DNA of 64,000 nucleotides from Amycolatopsis sp. cg9 (lineage in GTDB: Bacteria > Actinomycetota > Actinomycetes > Mycobacteriales > Pseudonocardiaceae), in assembly GCF_041346945.1 (NCBI RefSeq), contig NZ_CP166851.1, positions 1 to 64,000 of the forward strand. Direction: 5' to 3'. Positions 33,084 through 41,218 of the stretch are shown here, in pieces. Numbering within the stretch: position 1 is the first letter of the stretch; every line of letters starts with the position of its first letter. A program made the position numbers and the translations under genes. The notes under the pieces were generated by a model. The model was not told where the DNA came from. It searched no databases and worked only from the letters and a program-made list of their open reading frames with translations.

Positions 33084-34013
33084 CTACGCCCCGGCCGTGA
33101 TGGCGCGCAGTCCGCGGAGCGGGACCGATGTGCGGCTCGGTGTGAGGAGCAGGCCGTCCTTGGTGACCCTGACGCTGGCCTCCGGGTAGATCGCGCGCAC
33201 CGAGGCCATGGCGGCGACGACCGCTTTGCGGAAGTTCGCCATGCCCTTCACGTCGTCGGCGTAGTCGCTGCCGAGCTGGGCGCGCAGAGCCAGCCACGGC
33301 ACCAGGGACGGTTCTTGCAGGTAGCTGAACCGGTAGGTCAGCCACACGTAGAGGTCCATAGCCATCGCCGCGCCGAGCCATCGCATGATCGCCCAGTCGA
33401 CGGGCACCGGGCTCGCGCGAACGTACCGGTAGAACTCGTCCGAGAGCACGATGGTCGAGGGCATCATCGCGATCTGGCCGTCCGGGCCGGGTTTTCCCCA
33501 GTACAGGTCCCAATGCGAGGCCACCAGGAACCGGTGCCCCTCGTCGTGCCCGGCCCGGGTGACGTTGATGGTGAACGACGACTCGAGCAGGTTCAACGCT
33601 TGCTCGCGGAACCGGCCGGCCGGGCCGCTGGAGCCGCCGGTGTTGCCGATGCCGAGTTCGGACAGGAACCCCTTCGCGGTGTCGCCGAGGGGAATCACCG
33701 CCCCGTTCGTGCGCACGGCCTGAGTGGCCAGCCAGGCGACGAGGAGCCGCGGGTAGGACCCGAAGGGGAACATCGGCGTTCCGGCCTTGCCGTTCGGACC
33801 GTCGGTGACGATGCGCGGGGTCAGCAGGAGTTCGGTGTCGCCGTTGCGTCGGCTCCACACCAGCGTCCCGGGCTTGGGCCGGTTGTAGGGCAACGACACC
33901 TGCGCCATGACCCGCGGCAGGTACCCGATGTCCTGGTGGCCTTGTTGGTTGGCCTCCCAGATGGCAGCAGCTTCTCGCGCCCGTTCCAGGTCGGTGGTTT
34001 TGCTGCGCGCCAC
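33084..34013 (-). CDS. repA: plasmid replication initiator, RepA_C type
   Basis: The protein matches the RepA_C family (plasmid-encoded RepA). Markers are PMFPFGSYPRLLVAWLATQAVRT (residues about 95-117), VIPLGDTAKGFLSELGIGNTGGSSGPAGRFREQALNLLES, a strand with HWDLYWGKPGP, TIVLSDEFYRYV, SPVPVDWAIMRWLG and MDLYVWLTYRFSYL. It would bind the iterons beside it and load the replisome. The length of 309 residues is normal. The start is a GTG at 34013 with no clear ribosome binding site. The iterons begin 78 bases upstream of its start, so it is probably autoregulated. Confidence 0.88.
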   Translation of the reverse strand: MARSKTTDLERAREAAAIWEANQQGHQDIGYLPRVMAQVSLPYNRPKPGTLVWSRRNGDTELLLTPRIVTDGPNGKAGTPMFPFGSYPRLLVAWLATQAVRTNGAVIPLGDTAKGFLSELGIGNTGGSSGPAGRFREQALNLLESSFTINVTRAGHDEGHRFLVASHWDLYWGKPGPDGQIAMMPSTIVLSDEFYRYVRASPVPVDWAIMRWLGAAMAMDLYVWLTYRFSYLQEPSLVPWLALRAQLGSDYADDVKGMANFRKAVVAAMASVRAIYPEASVRVTKDGLLLTPSRTSVPLRGLRAITAGA

Positions 34014-34090
34014 CGGGACAGCCTATGAGTCGGACGTCCAACGCCCGCAGACCTGGGTCTCGCACGGCGCGTCGCCGGGGGCGACCGAAC

Positions 34091-34694
34091 GCATATCTGC
34101 AAGCGCTCACGCTCTGAACAGGGCGAACTCCAGGGCGGTCGCCCCGAGAAGGGGTCGTTGCTCCCACCCCAGCCCACGACGCGGCGGCGCATATCTGGAA
34201 GACCATCGCCGGCGGAAGAGCACGACGCTGTCGACGCATATCTGCAATCCGGCTGCTCAGGATGCCTTCCGACGCCAGCGGACGTGGTCGCTCGAGCCCA
34301 GCCACCGAGGCACCGCAGCGACACCTGGTCATGGCCGACGACGTCTCGCCCCCGGACGCATATCTGCAAGCGACGCATCCGAGCCGTTTTATCCCAAATG
34401 CGCTATTCAGAGCGGGCGGGACGCGCATCCCGTGCGGCTCAGGCACCGGCGCGCGCATATCCAGAAGCGCACGCTGGGTCCGCGTCGGCCGCCTCGGCAT
34501 GATGACGGGGAGCGGGATTCACCCTGCCGGGGACGGTGGCGACGGTTGTCCACGCATACTTGGAAGCCCACGGACAGGTTGTCCACAGAGGACCGTCCGC
34601 CGTCGAGGTTGTCCACGCATATTCGTGAGCGACCATGATCCGAAATCGCCAGGTCGCGACGCATACTTGCAAGACAGCGACGCATACCCGAAAG
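34091..34694. other. plasmid origin: iteron array
   Basis: Nine copies of GCATAYYTGCAAG-like iterons lie at 34091, 34189, 34236, 34358, 34455, 34554, 34618, 34661 and 34682. The best copies read GCATATCTGCAAG (34091, 34358) and GCATACTTGCAAG (34661). All point the same way and are often preceded by GAC or CCAC. Together with DnaA boxes and AT-rich tandem repeats next to rep, this is a typical iteron origin. A CTGAACAG word is at 34114. Confidence 0.9.
34546..34616 (+). promoter_or_regulatory. DnaA-box-like sites in origin
   Basis: TTGTCCAC occurs at about 34546, 34579 (as TTGTCCACAG) and 34609. The middle copy matches the actinobacterial DnaA box TTGTCCACA; the outer two run directly into iterons. 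Confidence 0.75.
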
Positions 34695-34742
34695 ACGCCA
34701 CGGGCACGTTGCCGCAGGTCAGAGGCCGGTTTTTGCCGGTCC

Positions 34743-34784
34743 CCTGTAGTTCTTTTCCTGTAGATCTTTACCTGTAGTAGTAGG
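34743..34784 (+). repeat. three 14-base AT-rich tandem repeats (unwinding element)
   Basis: CCTGTAGTTCTTTT, CCTGTAGATCTTTA and CCTGTAGTAGTAGG follow one another without gaps. Their AT content and position at the far end of the iteron array fit a DNA-unwinding element. Confidence 0.8.
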
Positions 34785-34834
34785 CGGTCGAACCTGTGGA
34801 TGACTTCGGCCGCAACGCTGTCCCAGGTGGGTGT

Positions 34835-36025
34835 TCACCCGGCGGCGAGGTCTGGGCCTCGCGTAGCGAACTCGTCCCGCACCTGGGCGAACAGGTCTGG
34901 ATCGGCGAGTAGGTCAGCGCCGGCGCAGGCCAGCGCGGTGGCCATCTGCGTCATCGCGGTGTGGGCGCGTGGCTGGATGACGGCCTCGGCCATCGCGCGG
35001 GAGTGCGTCGGCGTCCCGGCATCCATGACCTGGATGTACGGGTGGATCGCGGGCAGGGCGAGCGAGACGTTGCCGATGTCGGAGGAACCGGTGCCGCCAC
35101 GCAGCACGGGCTGATCGACGGTGACGCCTTGGCGACGCAGGTGGTGAGCGACGCGGTCGGCGATGGTGTGGTTGTTCTTGCGCTCGCGGTAGACCAGGCC
35201 GGCGGTGATGCTGACGGTGGTCCCGGTCGCCGCGGCCGCGGCGTGGGCGACGGCGATGACGCGCTCGCGCAGGTCGTCGAGCTCGGCCGTGGTGGCGGCG
35301 CGGACGGTGAACTCGGCGCGGGTGTAGTCGGGGATGACGTTGGCGGCCTGGCCGCCGTCGGCGATGATGCCGTGCATCCGGCTGGTCTCCGGGACGAACT
35401 GGCGCAGGGCGTCGACGCCGGTGAAGAACTGGATCACCGCGGCGAGCGCTGATCGGCCGTCTTGCGGGCTGCCGGCGGCGTGGGCGGCGACGCCGTGCCA
35501 TTCCAGGGTCAGGTGCACCGAGGCGGTGGCGTGCCGGATCGGCCAGGTCCGGTCGGAGGGGTGGAACATCAGGGCCGCGTCGATGTCGGCGAACGCTCCG
35601 GCTTCGAGCAGGAGCACCTTGCCGCCGGCGCCTTCTTCGCCGGGCGTACCGATGCACGCGACGGTGCCCGGTATCTCGGGCGCTGCGCGGCGTAGCGCTG
35701 TGGCCGCACCGACCGCGCCGGCGGCGATCAGGTTGTGTCCGCAGCCGTGGCCGATGCCCGGCAGCGCGTCGTACTCGGCGAGGAAGGCGATCACCGGGGT
35801 CGCGTCGCCGGCGTCGGCGCGGAAAGCGGTGTTCAGGCCACCGTAGGGCTGAGTCACCTCGAAGTCGTCGGCGAGGAACGTGAGCAGCCGCTGGACCGCG
35901 CGGGTTTCCTGCATCGCCAGCTCGGGATGTGCGTGCAGGTCGCGGCTGAGGTCGATCAGCGCGGCGGACATCCGCGCGACTTCGGTGTCGATGCGCTGGT
36001 GTACCTCGGTCGGGGCGCCGGCCAT
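34835..36025 (-). CDS. M20-family amidohydrolase (AbgB-like)
   Basis: Residues 25-45 read LSRDLHAHPELAMQE, then VIAFLAEYDALPGIGHGCGHNLIAAGAVGAA and GTPGEEGAGGKVLL. These are the metal and catalytic motifs (H, D, GHxCGHN, EE) of M20D peptidases and aminoacylases. HATASVHLTLEWHGVAAHAAGSPQDGRSALAAV forms the dimerisation lid. The length of 396 residues is normal. It removes an acyl or p-aminobenzoyl group from an amino acid in known relatives. AAGGAGG precedes the ATG. It has no obvious link to replication; probably cargo. Confidence 0.9.
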   Translation of the reverse strand: MAGAPTEVHQRIDTEVARMSAALIDLSRDLHAHPELAMQETRAVQRLLTFLADDFEVTQPYGGLNTAFRADAGDATPVIAFLAEYDALPGIGHGCGHNLIAAGAVGAATALRRAAPEIPGTVACIGTPGEEGAGGKVLLLEAGAFADIDAALMFHPSDRTWPIRHATASVHLTLEWHGVAAHAAGSPQDGRSALAAVIQFFTGVDALRQFVPETSRMHGIIADGGQAANVIPDYTRAEFTVRAATTAELDDLRERVIAVAHAAAAATGTTVSITAGLVYRERKNNHTIADRVAHHLRRQGVTVDQPVLRGGTGSSDIGNVSLALPAIHPYIQVMDAGTPTHSRAMAEAVIQPRAHTAMTQMATALACAGADLLADPDLFAQVRDEFATRGPDLAAG

Positions 36026-36193
36026 CGAGGTGTCCTCCTTGTGGTCGGGTGCGAAGCGGGGTGCTCCGGCCGGGCCGGAGCCCCTTCATCCTCCCTGCGG
36101 CCACGGTCGTGCAGGACTTGCGCTTCGCCTGCCGGTGCGGGCTCGTAGGGTGGTACGTCTGCTCGCACGTGGCGGAAGTGGAAGGGGTTGAGC

Positions 36194-37585
36194 GTGGCGG
36201 CCGATCTGGAAACGCTGGTGGCGCAGGTGTGGAGCCCGGATGTGCGGCCGCTCGCCGAAGAAGCGTGGCGCTGCTACAACGCCGGTGCGATCCGCGCGAG
36301 CATCGCCGCGACCTGGTCGGCGGTGAGCGCGGACATCATCGTGAAGCTGATCCGCCTGGCCGATGAAGGCGACAAGGGCGCCCAGGCGTTCCGCCGGCAG
36401 GTCACCGACGCGCAGGAGAAGGGGCTCAAGCCCGAGGGTGTGCGCGCCATGCAGGCGATCGAAGCCTCCCTGGTCGACAAGGCCGTGGAGTTCGAGCTGA
36501 TCGACACCATCGGCAAACGCGAACTGGACCGCATCCGGGAGGACCGGCACCTCTGCTCGCACCCGTCGCTGCGGATGGAGGGCGAGGTGTACAACCCTCG
36601 GCCCGAGGCCGCCCGCGGCCACCTGGCCATCGCGCTGGCCACGTTGCTGGTCCACCCGCCCACGCAGGGCCGCAAGCTGGTGGAGGAGTTCAAGAACTTC
36701 ATCTGCGACCCGCTGTTCGCCTCGTCCGCGGCTCACATCCGCGCCGCGTTCCATGACCGCGTCCGGGCCGCCACCCGCAAGAGCATCATCAAGATCGCCG
36801 CGTTGGCCGCGATGCTCGAGCTCGACCCGGACGGCCGGATGCCGGCGGACGTGCACGCCGACCGGATGGCGTTCGCGTTGCGCGCCTTCTCCGAGGTAGC
36901 TCGCGACACCGTTCGCGACGCCGTGGGCGAGACCCGCGAGCGGTTTCAGGTTCTCGACGGCGCGGTCCAGCTGCGGGCCTTGGTCCGCATGGCCGACGAC
37001 GACTACTTCTGGATCTCGGTGGATCCGGCGCTGGCGACGCGGTTCCAAGCGCTGCTCAACGCTCCTGTCACGGTGGGCCAGTGGGATCCGCTGCCGCCGG
37101 AGGTCGCGTCGTGGCTGGCGCTGGTGGGCAGCACCTACGCCCGCGGTCGCTTGCCCGGCCTGACGGTTCGCTTCGACCAGCTCGGCGACTTCCACCGCCA
37201 GCAGGTCATCGCCGCCCGGCCGTGCGAGTTCTTCCTGCCGAAGGTGATCGAGATGCTGCGGACCGCGGGCAGCTGGCGCACCGGCGAGCAGGTGGGTCGT
37301 CTGCTGGTGCAGCACGCGGCGTTCCTCTCGCTCGACACGCTCGCGGAAGCGCTCACCGTCTGGTGCGGCAACAGCCAGTGCCGAGACGCGGCAGAGATGC
37401 CGGGCCTGGCCGTGCAGCTGCTGCACGCGACCGCTCATCTCGGCGTCGCCCGTGGGCCGCTGTTCAGCGACTTCGTCGCCAAGTGCGAGTTCGCCGCCGG
37501 GGAAGGCGAGTACTACAGCTACCCGGACCTGAAATCGGCGCTGCGCAACCTGGTGCTCCTGGCGCCCGCAGCTACGATGCCGTGA
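36194..37585 (+). CDS. HEPN-like protein, first gene of a coupled HNH operon
   Basis: The GTG at 36194 has GGAAGGGG eight bases upstream. The N-terminal 200 residues are helical; LDRIREDRHLCSHPSL contains R-x4-H (RHLCSH, residues 118-123), the catalytic pattern of HEPN RNases. It is preceded by CYNAGAIRASIAATWSAVSADII, as in HEPN/DUF4145-like helices. The C-terminal 260 residues are unknown. Its stop overlaps the next start (TGATG), and an HNH nuclease gene follows. The layout resembles an abortive-infection or defence unit (inference); biochemical activity cannot be read from sequence alone. Confidence 0.65.
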   Translation: MAADLETLVAQVWSPDVRPLAEEAWRCYNAGAIRASIAATWSAVSADIIVKLIRLADEGDKGAQAFRRQVTDAQEKGLKPEGVRAMQAIEASLVDKAVEFELIDTIGKRELDRIREDRHLCSHPSLRMEGEVYNPRPEAARGHLAIALATLLVHPPTQGRKLVEEFKNFICDPLFASSAAHIRAAFHDRVRAATRKSIIKIAALAAMLELDPDGRMPADVHADRMAFALRAFSEVARDTVRDAVGETRERFQVLDGAVQLRALVRMADDDYFWISVDPALATRFQALLNAPVTVGQWDPLPPEVASWLALVGSTYARGRLPGLTVRFDQLGDFHRQQVIAARPCEFFLPKVIEMLRTAGSWRTGEQVGRLLVQHAAFLSLDTLAEALTVWCGNSQCRDAAEMPGLAVQLLHATAHLGVARGPLFSDFVAKCEFAAGEGEYYSYPDLKSALRNLVLLAPAATMP

Positions 37586-37797
37586 TGACCGATCAGCCGG
37601 CCAGCGAGGAACCAGCGCCTGCGATGATCCTGCCGCGGGTGCTCATCCTCGACTTCGTCGCCCCCTCGGCCTATGCCGAGGACGGCGCATCACCCCGATC
37701 GAGCGGTAGGCCAACCTCGACTCTGCCACCGATCCTCGGGCCCGGCGCCATCACCAAGACGACCATGACGGCACGGCTGCCGTTCGTGACGCGCTGA
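37585..37797 (+). CDS. small protein between HEPN-like and HNH genes, 70 aa
   Basis: The ATG overlaps the upstream stop (TGATG), and the next gene starts at 37800, three bases after this stop. The sequence (AMILPRVLILDFVAPSAYAEDG) has a hydrophobic centre and a Thr/Pro-rich tail. It has no recognised domain. The tight coupling on both sides supports it as a real gene, possibly an antidote or a linker. Confidence 0.5.
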   Translation: MTDQPASEEPAPAMILPRVLILDFVAPSAYAEDGASPRSSGRPTSTLPPILGPGAITKTTMTARLPFVTR

Positions 37798-37799
37798 AC

Positions 37800-38684
37800 G
37801 TGGCGAGCGGTAAGCCCAGGCCGGGGGACCAGACCACGAGGCTGTTGTTCGGTAGCGCGAACCGGTGCGCGTTCCCGAACTGCCCCGAACTGCTGGTGCA
37901 GCGCTACGAGGGGATCATGACGGTCACCGTCGAGGTCGCGCACATCCGTTCGGAGAAGCCGCGGGGTCCTCGGCATGTACCCGGTTACCAACCGGTCCAC
38001 GAGTTCGAGAACCTGCTTTTGCTATGCCTGAAGCACCACAAGATGGTCGACGACAACCCCGACGTCTTCCCGATCGAGTTGCTGGAGGAGTGGAAGGAGA
38101 TCCAGGTCGGGCAGGTCGGAACCGCTCTGGACGAGGACGTCGTGGCCGCGTTGCGCCAGCAGGTCTCCACCTTGAGCGAGACGGTCGCCGCGCTGACTGG
38201 CTCCGCGTCCGCGCGGACCGCGAAGGTACAGCTGCTCGCCGGGCGCGGGAGTGACCGCGAAGCGGCGATGATGCCGCTGGATGTGTACCGGCGGGTCACC
38301 TTCGAGAACGTCCCGTCGATCGTCTACCTCGGCGTGGAGGTCAGCGACCACGGCCTGCTCCGGGTCCGGCAGGCCGGCCTCGAGTTCGACTTCGGTGAAG
38401 CCAGTGCGGAGGCGATGGCGATCTACCTGCTGCCGTCGGAGATCCTGAGCCGGGACGAGCAGCACGAAGTGCGGCTGGTCGACCAGGATCGGCTGCGGGC
38501 CAGCATGCTCAAGCTCGGCCGGGCCACCAAGCGGCTGCCGCTGCGGTTCCGCGGATTCGTGCAGCTCGACGACGGCCGCCAGGTCAGCGGGGTGTGGACG
38601 CCGATGCTGGAGCTGCCGATCTGGCGCGACGAGATCACCGAGGAAGACGTACAGCGCTTGATGCGCCGCCCCTCGACGTCCTGA
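37800..38684 (+). CDS. HNH endonuclease, 294 aa
   Basis: The N-terminal 85 residues form a standard HNH ββα-metal nuclease: CAFPNC (23-28), VEVAHI (His48), HEFENLLLLCLKHH (Asn71, His80) and KMVDDNP. The C-terminal 200 residues form an unknown domain with a coiled helix (VAALRQQVSTLSETVAAL) followed by a beta-rich half. The GTG start is three bases after the small gene's stop. Such HNH domains are effectors in several phage-defence systems and cut DNA. No SAVED or other sensor domain is obvious in the C-terminal part. Confidence 0.85.
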   Translation: MASGKPRPGDQTTRLLFGSANRCAFPNCPELLVQRYEGIMTVTVEVAHIRSEKPRGPRHVPGYQPVHEFENLLLLCLKHHKMVDDNPDVFPIELLEEWKEIQVGQVGTALDEDVVAALRQQVSTLSETVAALTGSASARTAKVQLLAGRGSDREAAMMPLDVYRRVTFENVPSIVYLGVEVSDHGLLRVRQAGLEFDFGEASAEAMAIYLLPSEILSRDEQHEVRLVDQDRLRASMLKLGRATKRLPLRFRGFVQLDDGRQVSGVWTPMLELPIWRDEITEEDVQRLMRRPSTS

Positions 38685-38709
38685 TGAGCGGAGGACGCGG
38701 ACGTCGCGG

Positions 38710-38961
38710 CTAACTGACCTGCGGTGCGGCTTGTTCTCGCAGCTGGGCCGCCATGCGTTGTGCCGTGGTGTTGAGGATGCCTTCCGCGCCGGTCGGGTCG
38801 TCGGCTGGCCGCGCGGCCAGCAACTCCAGCAGATCGGCCAGGGCGACGGTGGCGGTGCGGCCGAGTTCGACCTGCGTGAGGCCGTCGGGGGCGAAGATGT
38901 CGCTGGCGAGGTTCGCGGCGTGTTCCCGGCGGCGTTCCGGGGTCAGGTCGGCGAAGTTCAT
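38710..38961 (-). CDS. hypothetical small protein, 83 aa
   Basis: It begins MNFADLTPERRREHAANLASDIF and is helical and charged throughout. The ribosome binding site is weak. It is convergent with the HNH gene and last of the 42775-38710 minus-strand series. The function is unknown. Confidence 0.5.
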   Translation of the reverse strand: MNFADLTPERRREHAANLASDIFAPDGLTQVELGRTATVALADLLELLAARPADDPTGAEGILNTTAQRMAAQLREQAAPQVS

Positions 38962-39017
38962 GATCCGGAGCGTAGGGGAGTCCGCGCCGGCAGGAACGGC
39001 AAGCGCTGGTGATGACC

Positions 39018-39644
39018 TCATCGGGGAAGTTCTTCCCGGTCGGTGCCGTACACCAGGCTGACGACGTTCACGGTGGTCACAGCACCGGCCGCCTGCTCGA
39101 CGACACCCAGTACGTCGGCGACGTGGGCACGCACCTGCTCGGACAGCAGCTGCGTCTCGTTGTCGGCGGACCAGCGGGACGCGGTCACCGTGACATCCAC
39201 GCGCAGGGCCATCGCGGTGTCCGCGAGCTGCGGAGCTTCCTGGGGGCGGTCCGTCAGGCTCACCACGACCGCCCCGCCGGCGGCGCGGACCTTCTCCGAA
39301 CGGACGATCGCCTGCTCGATCCGGTCCGTCAGCTCGGCGATGGACGGACTGGCCGCGGGGTCCTGCGTCTCTGGCCGGCGATGCGGGTACGTTGCGACGT
39401 CGACCCGCAGGCCGACCGTGACCGGCTGTCTGGGAGCTGGGGGTCGCCCGCCGAGCGCTTCCAGGTATGCGCACAGCTGGTCCCGGACCTCGGTGTCCCC
39501 CCATCCCCATTCCCGGGCCAGGGCAACCAGGTGCGGATCGTCGCGCCGCACCTGGAGCAGCTGCTCGTCGGTGACGTCGAAGGCGACGTTCCCGACGGTT
39601 TCGTCGCGCATGCGCGCGAGGTCGTCGGCGCTGGGCTGGTCCAT
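39018..39644 (-). CDS. hypothetical protein, 208 aa, with a duplicated N-terminal domain
   Basis: The N-terminal 60 residues (LARMRDETVGNVAFDVTDEQL, ALAREWGWGDTEVRDQL) match those of the gene at 46290-46928 (ALAREWGWGDTELREEL region). The C-terminal parts differ: here there is a soluble beta/helix domain, there a membrane segment. The shared part is a small helical domain of unknown role. It starts at an ATG with AAGGAG upstream. Confidence 0.65.
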   Translation of the reverse strand: MDQPSADDLARMRDETVGNVAFDVTDEQLLQVRRDDPHLVALAREWGWGDTEVRDQLCAYLEALGGRPPAPRQPVTVGLRVDVATYPHRRPETQDPAASPSIAELTDRIEQAIVRSEKVRAAGGAVVVSLTDRPQEAPQLADTAMALRVDVTVTASRWSADNETQLLSEQVRAHVADVLGVVEQAAGAVTTVNVVSLVYGTDREELPR

Positions 39645-39758
39645 CGCGGTGCTCTCCTTGGCGTCGGGTCGCTGTGGTCTCGGATGCCCGGCGGAATCAG
39701 GGAATTCAGGTTCCCATGGAATTCGATGATCAGCGGCGGTGTGGCGGGTTGTAGCTGT

Positions 39759-40511
39759 TCAGCGGGCGGGGACGGCGGAGGTGTCGGTGGTGGTGACCAC
39801 GAGGGCCAGGCGGTGACGGCGGGGCAGGAACCGGACGTCGCTGGTGGGCCAGTCGTCGCGGCAGAGTCCGGCGGGCGGCGGGGTCCAGCCCGGCCTGGCC
39901 CACCGGTACAGCCGTTGCAAGGGGTCGAGGGCGAAGTAGCGCGGGAGCCAGCCGCCGGTGTTGGGGATCGGCGGGTCCAGTGGTTCGCCGCGGGCGTCGA
40001 GCTGGAGGCGTACGCGGTCGGCGTCGTCGTGGTGGCGGCGGCAGAAGGTGTGCAGGGCAACGATGTGGCCGGTGGCTAGGTCCCGCTCCTCGACGCTGAT
40101 CGTGGCGTGGTTGCCGCACACCAACCGCGTGCCGGGCGGCGACTGCGGGACGCTGGCCGCCACGGCGCTGCGCGGGCGGTACGGGCGCACGCGCGGGCCC
40201 TGGCAGGTCATGCCGGAGCGCAGCTGGTGCTCGCGGCCGGGTTCGTAGCGCGGAGCGTCGGCGGCGAGGGCCAGCTTGTGCCGCCACCGGCCGAGCTCGT
40301 CGCGGCCGAGCAGCAGGGCTGCTCGGGTGAGGCTGCTCGCGGCGTCGGGAGCGTGCCGGGCCGGGTCGCGCAGGTTCACCCATGCCAGGGCCAGGGCGAG
40401 CTCGCGGACCTCGGTCGGGAGCTGGTCGGCGTAGATCCGGGCGACCAGGTCGTCGTGGTGCTGGAGGTCGGCGAATTCCCGCTGGGCGTCGCGCTGGGTC
40501 AGTTCGGCCAT
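39759..40511 (-). CDS. hypothetical protein, 250 aa
   Basis: The N-terminal half is helical (REFADLQHHDDLVARIYADQL). The centre holds possible metal ligands (LVCGNHATIS, FCRRHHDD). The C-terminus is Trp/Pro-rich. The stop codon TGA lies inside a CTGAACAG word. Its start overlaps the end of the upstream gene by 13 bases. No family is recognised. Confidence 0.6.
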   Translation of the reverse strand: MAELTQRDAQREFADLQHHDDLVARIYADQLPTEVRELALALAWVNLRDPARHAPDAASSLTRAALLLGRDELGRWRHKLALAADAPRYEPGREHQLRSGMTCQGPRVRPYRPRSAVAASVPQSPPGTRLVCGNHATISVEERDLATGHIVALHTFCRRHHDDADRVRLQLDARGEPLDPPIPNTGGWLPRYFALDPLQRLYRWARPGWTPPPAGLCRDDWPTSDVRFLPRRHRLALVVTTTDTSAVPAR

Positions 40512-40750
40512 CGGGTCACCTCCTCCAGCATCAGGCAGGACTCCAGGTCCGCGTCCGCGATGGTGTAGAGCGGCACCGGCCAGTCGTCGGCCACGCGGAC
40601 GGTGCCCTGCACTGCGAGGAGGGTGACCATCTGCTCGGCGTCCGGGCCCTGAACAGCGACAATGTCGAGGACCCAGGGCGGCTGCCCGAGCGGGTTGCGC
40701 ACGGTCGTCCCCGGTCGCAGTTGCCCGGCTCGGGGATCGGCGCCGGTCAC
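40499..40750 (-). CDS. hypothetical small protein, 83 aa
   Basis: A GTG start overlaps the upstream stop (GTGA). The protein is beta-rich (TVRNPLGQPPWVLDIVAVQG) and looks like a small barrel domain. It is part of a tightly packed operon with its neighbours on both sides. Confidence 0.6.
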   Translation of the reverse strand: MTGADPRAGQLRPGTTVRNPLGQPPWVLDIVAVQGPDAEQMVTLLAVQGTVRVADDWPVPLYTIADADLESCLMLEEVTRWPN

Positions 40751-41061
40751 GCGCCCGCGTTCTGGGCCTGGCGGACGGGGCCGGCGACCGCGGCGTGGGC
40801 GCCGTAGGTCGGGACGTAGGTGCCCAGCCGCTGCCAGTCGTCGGTGAGGGTGAAGCCTCGCTCGGCCAGCAGCTGCGCGGCCGCGGCGGTCAGCACGGCG
40901 GCGCTGGCCCGCTCCTGCTCGGTACCCAGCTCGGTGAGGCTGGTGCGCGGCGCCGGCTGGTGCTCGATGCGCTGTTCCAGGGGCAGGGCGCCGCCGGGGC
41001 CGTCGACGCGCACGGTGGAGGTCTCGTCGGTGATGCGGGTGATCGTGGCGTAGAGCGACAT
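40747..41061 (-). CDS. hypothetical protein, 104 aa
   Basis: The ATG at 41061 has AGGAGG six bases upstream. The beta-rich N-terminus (SLYATITRITDETSTVRVDGPGG) is followed by a helix and a winged tail. The function is unknown. A nested hairpin spacer separates it from the coiled-coil gene. Confidence 0.6.
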   Translation of the reverse strand: MSLYATITRITDETSTVRVDGPGGALPLEQRIEHQPAPRTSLTELGTEQERASAAVLTAAAAQLLAERGFTLTDDWQRLGTYVPTYGAHAAVAGPVRQAQNAGA

Positions 41062-41137
41062 CGTGGTCCTCCTGGTCGAGTGTTGGTGGCCGTCGGCCGG
41101 TGGCGGTGGAGCGCGTCCCGGTGGCGCGGGCGGCGCC

Positions 41138-41170
41138 GGGCTGGTCAAGCGGGGTGTGCTTGACCAGCCC
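41138..41170. repeat. nested hairpin spacer
   Basis: The inner stem is GGGCTGGTCAAGC / GCTTGACCAGCCC around GGGGTGT. Outer arms GGTGGCGGTGGAGCGCG (41098) and the near-complement ending GGTCCACCGCCACC (41198) also pair. Confidence 0.65.
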
Positions 41171-41218
41171 GGCGTGGCTCGCGCAGGGTCCGCGCGGTCC
41201 ACCGCCACCTGGTGCCGG

